DNA of 64,000 nt from Abyssisolibacter fermentans (GCF_001559865.1 NZ_LOHE01000090.1:212690-276689); one strand, 5' to 3'; positions 9,778-20,999 are shown, counted from the first letter of the stretch. The notes: generated by a model from the sequence alone, not told the origin. Made by a program: numbers and translations.

Positions 9778-11262
9778 TTATAATCCATAGTTTATAATAT
9801 TATCTCTATATTCCTTTTTAAGTTCTGTTTGTAAATAGTTTATAAATCTATTTATAAATGCTGCTGCTTCTTCTCTAGTCATATAATCATTTGGATGTAT
9901 ATATCCTGCGTTACCTCTTGCTAGATTTATTTGGTTTGCTACGTATATCGATTTTTTTGCCCAAAGCGGTATGTCTTTATCGTCCTTGAAAGGCGTTGTA
10001 AATGGTGGATTTGGTGCTAATCTTTCAAGACCTATTGAACGAATTACTATTGTTACTGCTTGTGCTCTGGTAAGCTTTCCTTTTGGCATAAATGTACCAT
10101 TGCCTACGCCTGTCATTATACCTCTTTCTTTGATTGCTTTTATATATTCATAATCCAAGTTTTTATTTGTTACGTCTGCAAATACTGGTGGATTTACTTC
10201 TTCTTTTGTAAAGGATCTCTTTGGTTTATCTTCTTTGTCTACAAGCTGCATTGCTTTTGATAACCATCTTGCAAATTCTGCTCTTTCTGTTGGCAGTTTG
10301 GGACCGAAAAATTTCTTTGAACTATCAAATACTCCTAAGCCTGCTAATCGTTTTATATCCCATTCTGACCATATTCCTTTTATATCTTCAAATTTAGGTA
10401 TATAAAGCTTTTTCTGTGTTGGTAATGTATCAAAACGCTCTGTTGCTGTTCCTCTGTTTCTCACATCTGCTATTTCTCCATCTTTATCAAAGTATGGCAT
10501 GTCATAATCATATACCATGACTGTTTCTTTTTTTTCTGTAAGTGTATAGCCTCCTGAAAAGCTTGTTTGGTATGGCAAGTTATCAAAATATTCCATATTC
10601 TTTGTTCTATTAAATGATATGTTTATTTCTGAACTGCCTGTCCAATCTATTTCGTCATCTATTACATCAGTCTGTGTTATATATTGTTTTATTTTTTGAG
10701 TTTCTGTTGCTCCCCAAAAATGATCATAACCATATATGTTACCTGTTATATCTATACTCAATTTTTTTTCACCATCATTTACTTTATACACCTTTGTTCC
10801 TAACCAGTTACCTGAGTAATAATTTACTATCGGTTGATTATCATCAATGGTGGAATTATGAAATTGGTAATCTTCTAATGTATATGTATTTCCGATACTA
10901 TCACTTATTTCTTCTTTGTATTTTATTATGTTGTTTTCTTCTACTACCTGTTTTATATCTTCGGCACTTTCTATGATTCTATCTATTTCAATGTGCTTCT
11001 TCATTGTCACTGAGCCATCTTTGCTTTTCATATTTACATAGTCATATGTCAGTTTTTTATCTTTTATTGATATTTTTACTTTTCCGTACATTACTACAGG
11101 ATTTCCTGTTACAAATATAACTTCTTTATACTGTTTTTCTTTTTTGTAATCTTGTTCATCCTTGTGAATACCGCCTTCAAAACCTGCATTGTTTATCTGT
11201 GCATAGGAAGGTAATGCTTGTAATAATAGTATCATGGCTAATAAAAGTATTCTTTTTTTCAT
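9778..11262 (-). CDS. Secreted protein with C-terminal SLH domains
   Basis: A signal peptide spans residues 1-21 (MKKRILLLAMILLLQALPSYA). Residues 25-300 form a domain I do not recognise, rich in Lys, Asp and Tyr. Three SLH repeats fill the C-terminus: about 305-355 (LAGLGVFDSSKKFFGPKLP), 365-420 (ERGIMTGVGNGTFMPKGKLT) and 425-480 (ANQINLARGNAGYIHPNDYM). The protein is therefore exported and attached to wall polymer, with its N-terminal domain displayed. It lies 22 bp downstream of another SLH gene in the same direction, so the two are probably an operon. A strong terminator follows. Confidence 0.85.
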   Translation of the reverse strand: MKKRILLLAMILLLQALPSYAQINNAGFEGGIHKDEQDYKKEKQYKEVIFVTGNPVVMYGKVKISIKDKKLTYDYVNMKSKDGSVTMKKHIEIDRIIESAEDIKQVVEENNIIKYKEEISDSIGNTYTLEDYQFHNSTIDDNQPIVNYYSGNWLGTKVYKVNDGEKKLSIDITGNIYGYDHFWGATETQKIKQYITQTDVIDDEIDWTGSSEINISFNRTKNMEYFDNLPYQTSFSGGYTLTEKKETVMVYDYDMPYFDKDGEIADVRNRGTATERFDTLPTQKKLYIPKFEDIKGIWSEWDIKRLAGLGVFDSSKKFFGPKLPTERAEFARWLSKAMQLVDKEDKPKRSFTKEEVNPPVFADVTNKNLDYEYIKAIKERGIMTGVGNGTFMPKGKLTRAQAVTIVIRSIGLERLAPNPPFTTPFKDDKDIPLWAKKSIYVANQINLARGNAGYIHPNDYMTREEAAAFINRFINYLQTELKKEYRDNIINYGL

Positions 11263-11284
11263 ATTTACACCTCCTCATCTTTGG

Positions 11285-13972
11285 TTATTTGATTATTATT
11301 ATATCTCCTCTGCTATTCTTTCGTAAAATATACAGACTGTCACCTTTTTTAACATGATTATAGCTAACTATTTTACCATTCTTTATAAATATACATTTCT
11401 GTGTTGTTAAATCTAAGGCTGTTTCGTTTAAATTCCATTTCTTTTTAAAGAAACTATAATCCTTTACATTTTTTAAGTTTAGGCTAATATTAGCCTTGTC
11501 TATTTTTTCTACTGTAGCTGTTGATATAACCTGTGCTTTTGTGTCATTTGATATTATGTTGAGTGCTATTATCATGTTGTTATATTCTACTGCATAAGCA
11601 TATTTTTTATAATAGTTATTATCTTTGTCATCTTCTTTTAGATATTTGCTGTTTAAAAAGTCATCTACTGATACTGCTTTTACCTCAGCTCCTCTTGTAT
11701 CTATAATCTTTGTATCGTTACTTATTTTAAAGGTAGTTTGTTTTGTCTCATGCTGCCAATTATTATTTTCTAATATATCAATTTTATCTAAATCTATTTT
11801 ATACTGACCTATATCGTCTATTCTACCTCTGTATACTACTACTCCCTCAGTATCTTCGTCTTGTACTGATATAAATGCCGCATGAGGATTTGATACTCCA
11901 TAGGAATATACTAATATGTCATCACCTTTTTTCAAGTTATATGGATGTATAAGTCTGTTATCTTTAACTATGATAGTACTGTCATAGTCAAAACCTACTT
12001 TTGTATAATCTACTTTTAAAGTATTTGCTCCATATTCTATGTTTTGTATTGAATTGTTATATTTTGTCTCATAGTCATTTTTCATTACTAATTTGATTAT
12101 TTGGTTTTGACCAAAATTATTTTCTACTGCTACATATGCTTCGTTTCCTGTATATTGTTTCAAGTCTTCCAAGCTTAAGCTAGTGTTTCCTGTATATATT
12201 TTGCAATTCGGACTAATCTGTATCGCCTGTTTTCCTGATTGTTTTGTCCAGCTCCCATGATTATACAGGTTAAGCTCTCCTAATATTATTTGACTACGTG
12301 ATGTTATTACATCCTGTAATTGTGCTTTGTATAGCGAAGCTATTTGTATGTCTGCTGATGATATATATATGTTTAGCGGTTTATTTGTATCATACTCATC
12401 AAATTCCAGTCTTAAATAATCTCCATCTTTTATTGCATCAAAGCTTACATTTTCTCCATCTTTGATTATATGTGCATATCCATCTATTGTAAACTGCTTT
12501 ACTTCATCTGGTGTTGTTAGTGTTACGACTCTACTATATTTATCCTTTGATAATACTTTTCCTGTGTAAATCTTATCTCCCGGTTGTATATACCCTTCAT
12601 CACCTGTCTCAAGCTCTCCTGTTATTAATGTGATTTTGTCATTTACCAGTTTTACCGATACCTCTTGACCATATAATAAATCCTCTACGGGTATAACGTT
12701 TCCGTTGATTAATACATTTGCTCCGTTTGCTATTTCAAATTTATAGGTTATATCGTTAAAATCCTTGAAAGTTATATATTTATCTTCTACCTTTTCTATA
12801 AATACGTCTAACACTAAATTATTTGCATCTAATCTCTCTGCTAATATTACTTTGTCATTTGGATCTATGTAATACCTTATATAATCGCCATTTTTTAATT
12901 TATCCATTGTTGATAAATGCTTGCCATCTATAAATATAAATCCTTTTGAACCAATCTCATCTTTTGATTCTTGTATATAAATATTTTGAATACCGACATC
13001 ATTTTTTATTCTAATCGTTTTTCCTACTACTGCATAGGTTCTGCCTGTTAGTGGATCACTATTTGTAAATATGGATTCTTCTATGTTTTCTATCATACCT
13101 GTATTAATTTTATAACCATTCTTTTGTAATAATGGTCTTGCTATCTGATACATTATTTTTGTCATTTCTGCTCTGGTTAATGAAGCTTTGGGTTTAAATT
13201 CTCCTCTACTATTGCCAGACATTATTCCACTTTGCAAAACTGCTTCTATTAATGATAAGTTACTTGGAGATATATCCTTCCAATCCTTTAAGTTATAAAC
13301 ATTTTGCTGCTCGCTTCCTGTTATTGGCTCTAGGTTCATTATTCTAGCTGTCCAAATAGCTACTTTTTCTCTACTGACAGGCTTTTGCCAAGTATATTTT
13401 CTTGTAATTTTCTCTTTTAACTGTTTTCTTATATTGTTTAACTGAGTCTGTGTTATGTTAAAGTTTGGTTCATATGATGCCATTTTTGAATCTACTTCGT
13501 CGTTTATTCTTTCGGTTGTAGTCTGATTTATATTAGTTATTAGATTAACTTCTTCTTGTGTTATTATACCGTTATTTATCGATGTGTCTATGTATCCTTT
13601 TATCCAATAATCATATGCTGTGAGTATGTTATATCCTGCTGTGTCTATATTTGTTACCATGTCTTGACCTTTTTGCTGAGCTTCTTGTCCTAAACCCATA
13701 AGCCTAACTAATAGTATCAGTGCTTGTTCATGAGTGAGCTTTTCATTTGGGTTGAAATGTTGTTTGCCCATACCTTTAATAATAGACAGAGCACTCATAG
13801 TATTTATATATTTTTCTGCCCAATGATTTTTTACATCTTTGAAGTTTATGTTTTTATATAAATTGTCATATGTAGATGTACCTTCAAAAGCTTGTCCTGC
13901 TTCAGCTAATACTGTTGACGTAGCTAAAACTACTATTAATAATACGGCTATTAAAACCTTCTTTTTTCTCAT
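11285..13972 (-). CDS. Large secreted protein with N-terminal SLH domains
   Basis: A signal peptide (about residues 1-25) is followed by an SLH repeat at about 45-95 (ALSIIKGMGKQHFNPNEKLT) and another at about 225-285 (QSGIMSGNSRGEFKPKASLT), separated by a helical segment. Residues 300-895 are beta-rich and appear to contain several related units of the kind GDYIRYYIDPNDK / GDYLRLEFDEYD / GDDILVYSYG / GDSLYILRKNSRG, suggesting repeated small barrel domains. There is no catalytic motif I recognise. It probably is a structural cell-surface protein. It is transcribed with the SLH gene downstream (22-bp gap) and follows the giant IPT protein gene after 125 bp. Confidence 0.82.
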   Translation of the reverse strand: MRKKKVLIAVLLIVVLATSTVLAEAGQAFEGTSTYDNLYKNINFKDVKNHWAEKYINTMSALSIIKGMGKQHFNPNEKLTHEQALILLVRLMGLGQEAQQKGQDMVTNIDTAGYNILTAYDYWIKGYIDTSINNGIITQEEVNLITNINQTTTERINDEVDSKMASYEPNFNITQTQLNNIRKQLKEKITRKYTWQKPVSREKVAIWTARIMNLEPITGSEQQNVYNLKDWKDISPSNLSLIEAVLQSGIMSGNSRGEFKPKASLTRAEMTKIMYQIARPLLQKNGYKINTGMIENIEESIFTNSDPLTGRTYAVVGKTIRIKNDVGIQNIYIQESKDEIGSKGFIFIDGKHLSTMDKLKNGDYIRYYIDPNDKVILAERLDANNLVLDVFIEKVEDKYITFKDFNDITYKFEIANGANVLINGNVIPVEDLLYGQEVSVKLVNDKITLITGELETGDEGYIQPGDKIYTGKVLSKDKYSRVVTLTTPDEVKQFTIDGYAHIIKDGENVSFDAIKDGDYLRLEFDEYDTNKPLNIYISSADIQIASLYKAQLQDVITSRSQIILGELNLYNHGSWTKQSGKQAIQISPNCKIYTGNTSLSLEDLKQYTGNEAYVAVENNFGQNQIIKLVMKNDYETKYNNSIQNIEYGANTLKVDYTKVGFDYDSTIIVKDNRLIHPYNLKKGDDILVYSYGVSNPHAAFISVQDEDTEGVVVYRGRIDDIGQYKIDLDKIDILENNNWQHETKQTTFKISNDTKIIDTRGAEVKAVSVDDFLNSKYLKEDDKDNNYYKKYAYAVEYNNMIIALNIISNDTKAQVISTATVEKIDKANISLNLKNVKDYSFFKKKWNLNETALDLTTQKCIFIKNGKIVSYNHVKKGDSLYILRKNSRGDIIIIK

Positions 13973-14067
13973 GCAAACACCTCATTTTCCATTATATATT
14001 GTATTTTTATTTCTCAGTGAACAAACGAGAAATTCATAGATTTTGCGTTTTCAAATATCGTTCATTT

Positions 14068-14090
14068 AGGGGTGTTTTAAAAACACCCCT
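14068..14090 (-). terminator. Hairpin between the IPT protein gene and the SLH gene
   Basis: AGGGGTGTTTT pairs with AAAAACACCCCT right after the stop codon of the giant gene. A T-run follows on the plus strand but not on the minus strand, so on the minus strand it may only reduce read-through or stabilise the mRNA end. Confidence 0.5.
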
Positions 14091-14097
14091 TTTGATA

Positions 14098-17000
14098 TTA
14101 TCTATTATATATTACTATAAGCTCTTTGTCTTCCTTCATAACTATATTTATGTTATACATAGACTTTTGACCTATATAGTCAACTGTATTTGAAACCGTA
14201 TAAACTTCTGGCTTTAGTTTGTTTTCCGCTTCGCTAAAGCTCATGATGCTTAGTTTTTCTTTTTTGATATTTGTTGAATCTACTAACATACTAAATGTAA
14301 TTCCTTCTAGGAGACTAAAAGCATTTTTGTTTTTACTTTCTTGAATAGCTATACTCACGTTATAACAATCTGATACTGATTTTTGTTTTCTTGTTAGTCC
14401 TTTTGTTATTCTTGATTTTTCTTTTGACTCCATTTGATTTATGTTTAATATAATGTTGGTATCTTTTGTTTTGTCAAGATATTTATAGGCACTAACTTTT
14501 AAGTTCACTAATGGAACATAAACTTTAAAATCTTTTTTTATTACGTAAACATAGCCTACACCTGCACTTATAGCTTTCATAGGTACACTTATAGATACTG
14601 TTTTGCTTTTACTGTAAATATCATCTCTTAAATCTATTATATATTCGCTTTGCTTGTATTTTTCAGGTAATTTTATAAATATGCTGTTTTGACTCACTGA
14701 TAATTCTGTTTTTTCTTGTACTTCATCTAAATATTTGTCGTCAGCATCATCTTCGTCTTCTTCTTTTGTTGTACAATTAGCATATGCATATCCTTTTGAT
14801 TCGTCGTATTTATTGACTGACCATAGTTTAAAATAATATTTAGTGTCTGGCTCTAAATCTTTTATATAATATTCCAGCTTTGTTGTTTCTCCTATATAGC
14901 AATAATCTCTACTATCTTTTGATTTACCATATATTTTATACTTGTCAGCTTCTTGTGTTTCATCCCATTTTAGCACTACTGATCTTTCATTTCCAGGTAT
15001 CGCTACAAATCCTGTTGGATCGCTTGGTCTTGGAAGCACATATTTTATTCCATTCTCTAAAACTGCTATACCTCCATCTTTATTTACTATTTTGACATCC
15101 TTGTAACCCAAGTCCTTGATTGTTGCAACGGGTGTTTCTGCTTTTATTGTATTTGCATCAACAATTATTACTTTAGGACACGCTAATTCTCCAAAATAAA
15201 CTTCTGCATCTAGCATAAACTGACTTCCTTTTATTGTTACTTCCTGTCCTCCTGTTATAAATACTTCGCTTGGTGTTATACTGTTAGCATCTATTGTAGG
15301 ATACGATATATATTCAAATGCATCTTCTTTTACATTACTTGTTCTATAATCGACATTTTCGATATATACATCCACTAAACCCAAGATATCACTTGGCGGT
15401 ACTTTTACGACTAGTTTATTTATAGTCCTTTCTAATACTTCTGCTCCAGAGCCATCTGCACTAGAACCAAATATTACTTTTACTTTTTCTGCAAAATTCT
15501 TCCCTTTTATTGTTACTGTATATCCTCCTGCTGCACTTCCTTTTGCTGGCTCTATGCTTGTTATTTCAGGCTTGTCACCACTAATCTGTAAATACCTATA
15601 GTATACGTTTATATTTTCTGTTGTTGCTCTTGCACCATCTTCATTTTGGACTTCTATCAAATAATCCAAATCTGTGCTTAAGTTGGGATTCATTATATGA
15701 GGTTTTACTAATATCCTATTTTCATTGATATATTCAAAATCTTCTTCTTTTAATGGATATCCTCCTATCCTAACTGTTATCCCTTCTTTTATAAAATCTG
15801 TACCCATTATATTAAATGGTTGTCCTCCTGTTGTAGGTGCTTGTACTATATGTCTTGAACCTTCGTCTTTAAATGGTACTCCTGTTATTGCTGTTATTGT
15901 TGGATTGCTTATTGGGTTTTTGTATGTGTAAGAAACAGCATTTGAAACACTGTCTGGGTTTTCTACTACTACCTCAACTGTTTCAACTGTATGGTAATTA
16001 GGTGACTTTAATTCTATTTGGTCATTGTATTTTAAAAATGAACTTTTTGAATAACCTCTACTTACTAATACTCTGCCATCATCTACTTCTACTTTTATAT
16101 ATTCATAACCAACGTAATTCGAAGATGTACCATCAGTATTTTCGAGCTTAGCTACATCTATGAACTTAGTTTCATCATTATAAATATATGTTTGTTTATA
16201 AGTCTTGTCCCCATTCTTGTCGCTTACTCTTATTGTTGGTGTTAATAAAATATTGCCTGTTGCACTGTCTAATACATAATCTACTGTCAATCCACCTTTT
16301 AATTCAACATGTGCTCGTCCGTTTATTATCCTTCCTGAATTGTTCTCATCCTTCGCTAGTTCTTTATTAGATATATTCCCAAATTTCACTAAATATATAT
16401 TTTCTTTATCTATTATGTTTTCATCTACATCAAATATTTCTATAAGACTTTTTTTGAATCCGCTACCTATTATATTTACTGTTTCATTCCCTTCTTTTTT
16501 ACCCATGTTTGGTGTTATCATAGATATTTTAGGGTTTGATTTTCTATATGTGTATGATACTGTGTTTGACTTTCCTGAATCATTGTTTATTAAACATATA
16601 TCTACTGTTCCTGCTTTTGGATATGGCGGTGCTATTACTTGTATATAACCTGTTGCTGAGTTAAAAACAACTATTTTTGCTTCTAAGTTACCAAAATATA
16701 CTGTTGGTAATACTGGTGAATCATAATAATAATCATATTTATCATGTATTAAGTCTTTTTTATATTTTGAATCCACATCTGCTTGTGTACTCATATTGTC
16801 CCAATGTGTATCTTCGTCTAAATCATCAAATTCAAAATCAGATTCTCCTATCTCTCCCTTATAAGGCTCATAGAATCTAAAATCATATCCAAATATATCT
16901 ACTATTTCCCCTCCTGCTGCACTACCTTCAACTGGATAAATTTCATCTATTCTTGGCGTACTGTTTGCTATAATATATGTGAATCCATCATCTTTTACAG

Positions 17001-20000
17001 CTTTACCTCCATCTTCATTTACTATAACTACAGGCACTGTTTTTCTGTCTGTTATAAAGTCTTCATCAACATTGCCCGGATACTTAGGCACTATAACTGT
17101 CAGTTCCTTCATATTATTGCTTATTGTAACGTCTTTATCTGGTACTTTGATTCCTCCTATATATACAGAACCAGTGCTTTGGAACTGATCTCCTGTTATT
17201 TTAATTGGTGTGCCACCCTCTGTTGTGCCTTGTTTCGGAACTATGCTTATTATTTCCGGATTTGACTGAGGACTTTTAAAATATAGAAATCCATCTTCGT
17301 CATATTTTGTATCGCTTTTTGTATCTGGGTTTTTGACTGTAACGTCGTACCATTTTTGTATGTCTAATGCTGGTACCTTAAACCATATTTCGTTTTTATT
17401 TATTACTCTTGTTCTATGTCCTGTTATAATATTATTTGCATCAACATAATATGGCGTTACTATATCTAATTTTACATTTGTATTGTCTTTATCTATTACA
17501 ACTTGCGTTCTATCTGCACTTATTTCATAAGTATATTTAGTGGTATTTTTTATAGCTACTAATTCATCTGAGTCTATTTTTATATTATATTCTAAATCAT
17601 TCCCATTACTTATTTTAATATTGCCTCTTTGATCCACAAACATTTTTAAGTATTTATTGTGCAAGCTATCATAGAAAAATATACTATCGTAATAATCTGC
17701 AACCTGTATTTTTTTAGATCCATTTTCAAGTTTTTTTATTGATAATAATTCATAATCAAACTTCGCCTCTAGACTTACTGAATCAACTGTTATGTTATTA
17801 TCATTTACTGTTACGCTTACATCTATTGAACCGTCTTTTATACATGTATAATTACCATCTTCATCTACTGAAATTGTGTAATATGTGCCATTTCTTGATA
17901 ATACAGCATTTTTATCCGAATCTATTGTAACCGAATAAATATTATCAGGTGATGCTGTCTCTGAAACTGTTGCATATTCATAGTATTTTGAAATATTTAA
18001 TTCATTGTCTTTTATTTGTAAAAGTTTTTCATCATTTAATTCAGGTAATGTGTATGATATTGGTTTTTCAGGTACTTCGGGATTCCCGTTATATGTGTTT
18101 ACATCTTTGTTATCCAGTAAAACTCTTGTACCTAACAGGTTATATATACCCATACCTGATATGTCTGCTACTGTTAAATCAGGTCTAAAAAAGTTTGTCC
18201 CTTTTACAACTACTAACGTTCCTTTTGAGCCCTTGTTTGGTCCTATCGTGTCAATTTCAGGATCTTGATTGCTGGATTTAACATATACAAACTCTGCACT
18301 GTCTGAACCTCCATCTAAGTTCATAACCTGCAAGATGGTAATTCCTTCTCTTCCGCTTGGTGCATTAAATGTAAGCGTACCTTCTGTTGTTATAGGGTCT
18401 GTATCTCTTATTACTCCATTTACTTCTTTACCATCTATGAATACTTTAACACCATCTTGAAAATTTGTTCCTATTACTACTATTTTTTCTCCACCATTTA
18501 TTGTTACTATGTTTGGTTTGACATCTATAATTTCAGGACTATCTGCTGTTTTGACAAATGTTATTCCAGTTCTTTCGTTGTTTTCAGAAACCATTGGACC
18601 ATTGTTTTCTGTGCCTTTTATTGGGTTTGCTATTGCAACTGCTGATTTTACACCTATAAGCCCTTGTTTTAACTGTATTCCTGACGGTATTTTTACAACT
18701 ATTATTGATCCTGTTTCATTTCCTGCTACCCCGTCTACTTTATTACCAAGATCATCTAAAACCTCAAAGGTTGCTCCAGGAATTGGATTACCAACACTGT
18801 CGACAACTATATCTTCGCTTCCTTGTCTTTTTAAGTATATTTCTCCGTCATTTACTGTTGTTCCATTAACTCCCAACACCACTATTGGATAATTAACCTT
18901 TACTTCAGGATCCCCTGTCGTTGTATCTGTATAACTATAGACTTTAAAATTTTTACCTTGTATGCATATGACAGTATCTTCTTTTATTGAGTATGGATTA
19001 TCTCCAACTACTTGAATTTTGTTTGGAGTTACCATTTCTATTTCTGGTTCAACAAAACTAGCTTCAAAAGTATATGCATCTTCTTTAACTGCTGTTTCTG
19101 TGATAACTACTTTACCACCTGATTCAAGTTCTAGAGTTGTAGTAATTTCAATGACTACATCTTTTACAGGGTCTTTTAATTCATCAGCTGATATTGGTTT
19201 TGTCTTAACATACAGTTTATCAAAGCCATCTGCACCTGAATTAAATTCATTTTTGTCAATATCTGCTTGCAAAAATAATGCGTTTCTACCTATTGTAACT
19301 AATAGCTTTCTCTCTATACTCTTTACATCTTTTTTATTATATTGGATGTCATTAGCATTATATGTAATCTTTAATTTTTCATCATCCACTGCTACGCTGT
19401 CATATTCTAAATTGCCCGAACCACTTACTGTTAGTCCTTCTATATTTAATTCTTCTAAATATTTACCAATAATATTTACATAAGAACCTGAATCAGGTCC
19501 TGATGATGGCTGAACAAACTGTATTTGTGGGGCTATTTTTGCATCTACTACTACAAAGTTTCCTATCTCTTTTTGTTTTATTACATATTTTGTTAAGTCA
19601 TCATTGTTGTTTGAACCTGTATAAGAAATTTTGTTAGTCAATATTACTTTGTATGTTTCTCCTGAGTCAAGCATGTCCGGAACTTTTATTTTTATTGTCT
19701 TTGCATCTACACTTTTAAAATATTCTCTTCCCATATATCCATACTTAAATGGGTCTGTTATATCCTTCATGAAGAATATTGAATAATCCTCATTAAATGT
19801 ATCTGTTGTATTTATTGTTACTTGTGTTCCTATTTTTCCTTTATTCGGGAATATCGTTATATTATCAGGATTTACCGCTATGTCATCATATATACGAAAG
19901 GCATCTGTATATCTATATGACAAACTTACGTCTATGCCATCTTTTACATATTCTTTATCTACTCTTATGTCTTGAAGTCCGAGCCCTAAGTCTACTGTTA

Positions 20001-20550
20001 CATCAGCAATACCACTTCCTGCTGCTCCACTAAGCTCAGTTGATATGTCTTTGTGAGTTAATGCATTTGTATATTTTACTGATATTGTTTGTTTTGGTGT
20101 TTCTGTTGTACCAATCTTATCAAAATTTATTCCTTCTATTTTAATATTGTTATTTTTTTTAACTAGTTTAGGATCTACGCCTCTTATTTCCGGCATATCA
20201 TTTTCGTGTATATCGTATTGAACTCCATTAATCAAAAACATTGAACCCATATCTGAAGGATCAATTGTATATTGTACTGATGTATTACCAGGAGAATTTG
20301 GGTATAAATTAACTAATTCCCCTTCGTTATTTTGCATTTTTACAGAAACATTATCTAGGTCTTTTCCCAGTAATGTAAGATAAAATACTGTTGGTGTTTC
20401 AAATCCGCCTTTGTAAGTTTTTACTATTTCGATTTTGTTTATTACTGGCGATGCTGCATATACTTTTATTGTGCTTTGTGGCATGAGCCCTATTAGCATC
20501 ATAAATACTGTTAAAATACTCAATCCTTTCTTTAGCCAGCTTTTTTTCAT
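14098..20550 (-). CDS. Giant secreted IPT/TIG-repeat surface protein with a fibronectin III domain
   Basis: 2150 residues. A signal peptide (about 1-33, ending VYAAS) is followed by at least nine IPT/TIG (immunoglobulin-like) units, recognised by phrases such as PSSGPDSGSYVNIIGKYL (about residue 350), TINGGEKIVVIGTNF (680), GSKGTLVVVKGTNF (775), TTEGGTPIKITGDQF (1113), SAAGGEIVDIFGYDF (1213), KKEGNETVNIIGSGF (1350), TTGGQPFNIMGTDF (1578), SAAGGYTVTIKGKNF (1672) and VFITGGQEVTIKGSQF (1765). A fibronectin type III domain (about 1840-1930, VVLKWDETQEADKYKIYG and TKYYFKLWSVN) and a C-terminal beta domain of about 200 residues follow. It has no SLH or LPXTG anchor of its own, so it may be held by the neighbouring SLH proteins. 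An adhesin or S-layer accessory role is inferred. Confidence 0.88.
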   Translation of the reverse strand: MKKSWLKKGLSILTVFMMLIGLMPQSTIKVYAASPVINKIEIVKTYKGGFETPTVFYLTLLGKDLDNVSVKMQNNEGELVNLYPNSPGNTSVQYTIDPSDMGSMFLINGVQYDIHENDMPEIRGVDPKLVKKNNNIKIEGINFDKIGTTETPKQTISVKYTNALTHKDISTELSGAAGSGIADVTVDLGLGLQDIRVDKEYVKDGIDVSLSYRYTDAFRIYDDIAVNPDNITIFPNKGKIGTQVTINTTDTFNEDYSIFFMKDITDPFKYGYMGREYFKSVDAKTIKIKVPDMLDSGETYKVILTNKISYTGSNNNDDLTKYVIKQKEIGNFVVVDAKIAPQIQFVQPSSGPDSGSYVNIIGKYLEELNIEGLTVSGSGNLEYDSVAVDDEKLKITYNANDIQYNKKDVKSIERKLLVTIGRNALFLQADIDKNEFNSGADGFDKLYVKTKPISADELKDPVKDVVIEITTTLELESGGKVVITETAVKEDAYTFEASFVEPEIEMVTPNKIQVVGDNPYSIKEDTVICIQGKNFKVYSYTDTTTGDPEVKVNYPIVVLGVNGTTVNDGEIYLKRQGSEDIVVDSVGNPIPGATFEVLDDLGNKVDGVAGNETGSIIVVKIPSGIQLKQGLIGVKSAVAIANPIKGTENNGPMVSENNERTGITFVKTADSPEIIDVKPNIVTINGGEKIVVIGTNFQDGVKVFIDGKEVNGVIRDTDPITTEGTLTFNAPSGREGITILQVMNLDGGSDSAEFVYVKSSNQDPEIDTIGPNKGSKGTLVVVKGTNFFRPDLTVADISGMGIYNLLGTRVLLDNKDVNTYNGNPEVPEKPISYTLPELNDEKLLQIKDNELNISKYYEYATVSETASPDNIYSVTIDSDKNAVLSRNGTYYTISVDEDGNYTCIKDGSIDVSVTVNDNNITVDSVSLEAKFDYELLSIKKLENGSKKIQVADYYDSIFFYDSLHNKYLKMFVDQRGNIKISNGNDLEYNIKIDSDELVAIKNTTKYTYEISADRTQVVIDKDNTNVKLDIVTPYYVDANNIITGHRTRVINKNEIWFKVPALDIQKWYDVTVKNPDTKSDTKYDEDGFLYFKSPQSNPEIISIVPKQGTTEGGTPIKITGDQFQSTGSVYIGGIKVPDKDVTISNNMKELTVIVPKYPGNVDEDFITDRKTVPVVIVNEDGGKAVKDDGFTYIIANSTPRIDEIYPVEGSAAGGEIVDIFGYDFRFYEPYKGEIGESDFEFDDLDEDTHWDNMSTQADVDSKYKKDLIHDKYDYYYDSPVLPTVYFGNLEAKIVVFNSATGYIQVIAPPYPKAGTVDICLINNDSGKSNTVSYTYRKSNPKISMITPNMGKKEGNETVNIIGSGFKKSLIEIFDVDENIIDKENIYLVKFGNISNKELAKDENNSGRIINGRAHVELKGGLTVDYVLDSATGNILLTPTIRVSDKNGDKTYKQTYIYNDETKFIDVAKLENTDGTSSNYVGYEYIKVEVDDGRVLVSRGYSKSSFLKYNDQIELKSPNYHTVETVEVVVENPDSVSNAVSYTYKNPISNPTITAITGVPFKDEGSRHIVQAPTTGGQPFNIMGTDFIKEGITVRIGGYPLKEEDFEYINENRILVKPHIMNPNLSTDLDYLIEVQNEDGARATTENINVYYRYLQISGDKPEITSIEPAKGSAAGGYTVTIKGKNFAEKVKVIFGSSADGSGAEVLERTINKLVVKVPPSDILGLVDVYIENVDYRTSNVKEDAFEYISYPTIDANSITPSEVFITGGQEVTIKGSQFMLDAEVYFGELACPKVIIVDANTIKAETPVATIKDLGYKDVKIVNKDGGIAVLENGIKYVLPRPSDPTGFVAIPGNERSVVLKWDETQEADKYKIYGKSKDSRDYCYIGETTKLEYYIKDLEPDTKYYFKLWSVNKYDESKGYAYANCTTKEEDEDDADDKYLDEVQEKTELSVSQNSIFIKLPEKYKQSEYIIDLRDDIYSKSKTVSISVPMKAISAGVGYVYVIKKDFKVYVPLVNLKVSAYKYLDKTKDTNIILNINQMESKEKSRITKGLTRKQKSVSDCYNVSIAIQESKNKNAFSLLEGITFSMLVDSTNIKKEKLSIMSFSEAENKLKPEVYTVSNTVDYIGQKSMYNINIVMKEDKELIVIYNR

Positions 20551-20660
20551 AGTTTCCTCCCCTTACTTGTTATTCATTGATGTTATGTACTGTATAGTTT
20601 ATTGTTACATTTTGATTACAGTTGTTTTATGTTAATAAATTGTTACATTGCCAAGTGAAA

Positions 20661-20728
20661 CACTTACTTATTTCGTTCCTAGGAGCAAGCAACTCTCATA
20701 AAATCAGAGTTTTTAATTCTCTGCTCAA
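20661..20728 (+). repeat. Family C short palindromic repeat
   Basis: Divergent copy: ACTTACTTATTTCGTTCCTA, GGAGCAAGCAACTCTC, an AAATCAGAGTTTT segment and TTCTCTGCTCA in the usual order. Confidence 0.55.
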
Positions 20729-20990
20729 ACTACCTTATTTATAATATCGGCATGTTTTTATAAAATCTTTATTACTATATTATTACATATATTGTTTCTA
20801 TTATATTACATGGTTTGATATAGCTTTTTTTCAGATTATGACTAAAAATGGTCGTATTCTTAAATATTTCGCCATACAAGGCATTTTCCCTTCTATTTTG
20901 AATCTTTTACATGAGTATTTCTAATGACATATTGTGTAATCTGCTTTATTTATCTGTAATAAAACTGAAACATACATGTTGCTAAAGTTC

Positions 20991-20999
20991 TGATATAAT
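20991..20999 (+). promoter_or_regulatory. Extended -10 promoter of the small SLH gene
   Basis: TGATATAAT matches the extended -10 form (TG-n-TATAAT), 26 bp before the start codon. No good -35 hexamer is present, which is usual for this class. Confidence 0.5.
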
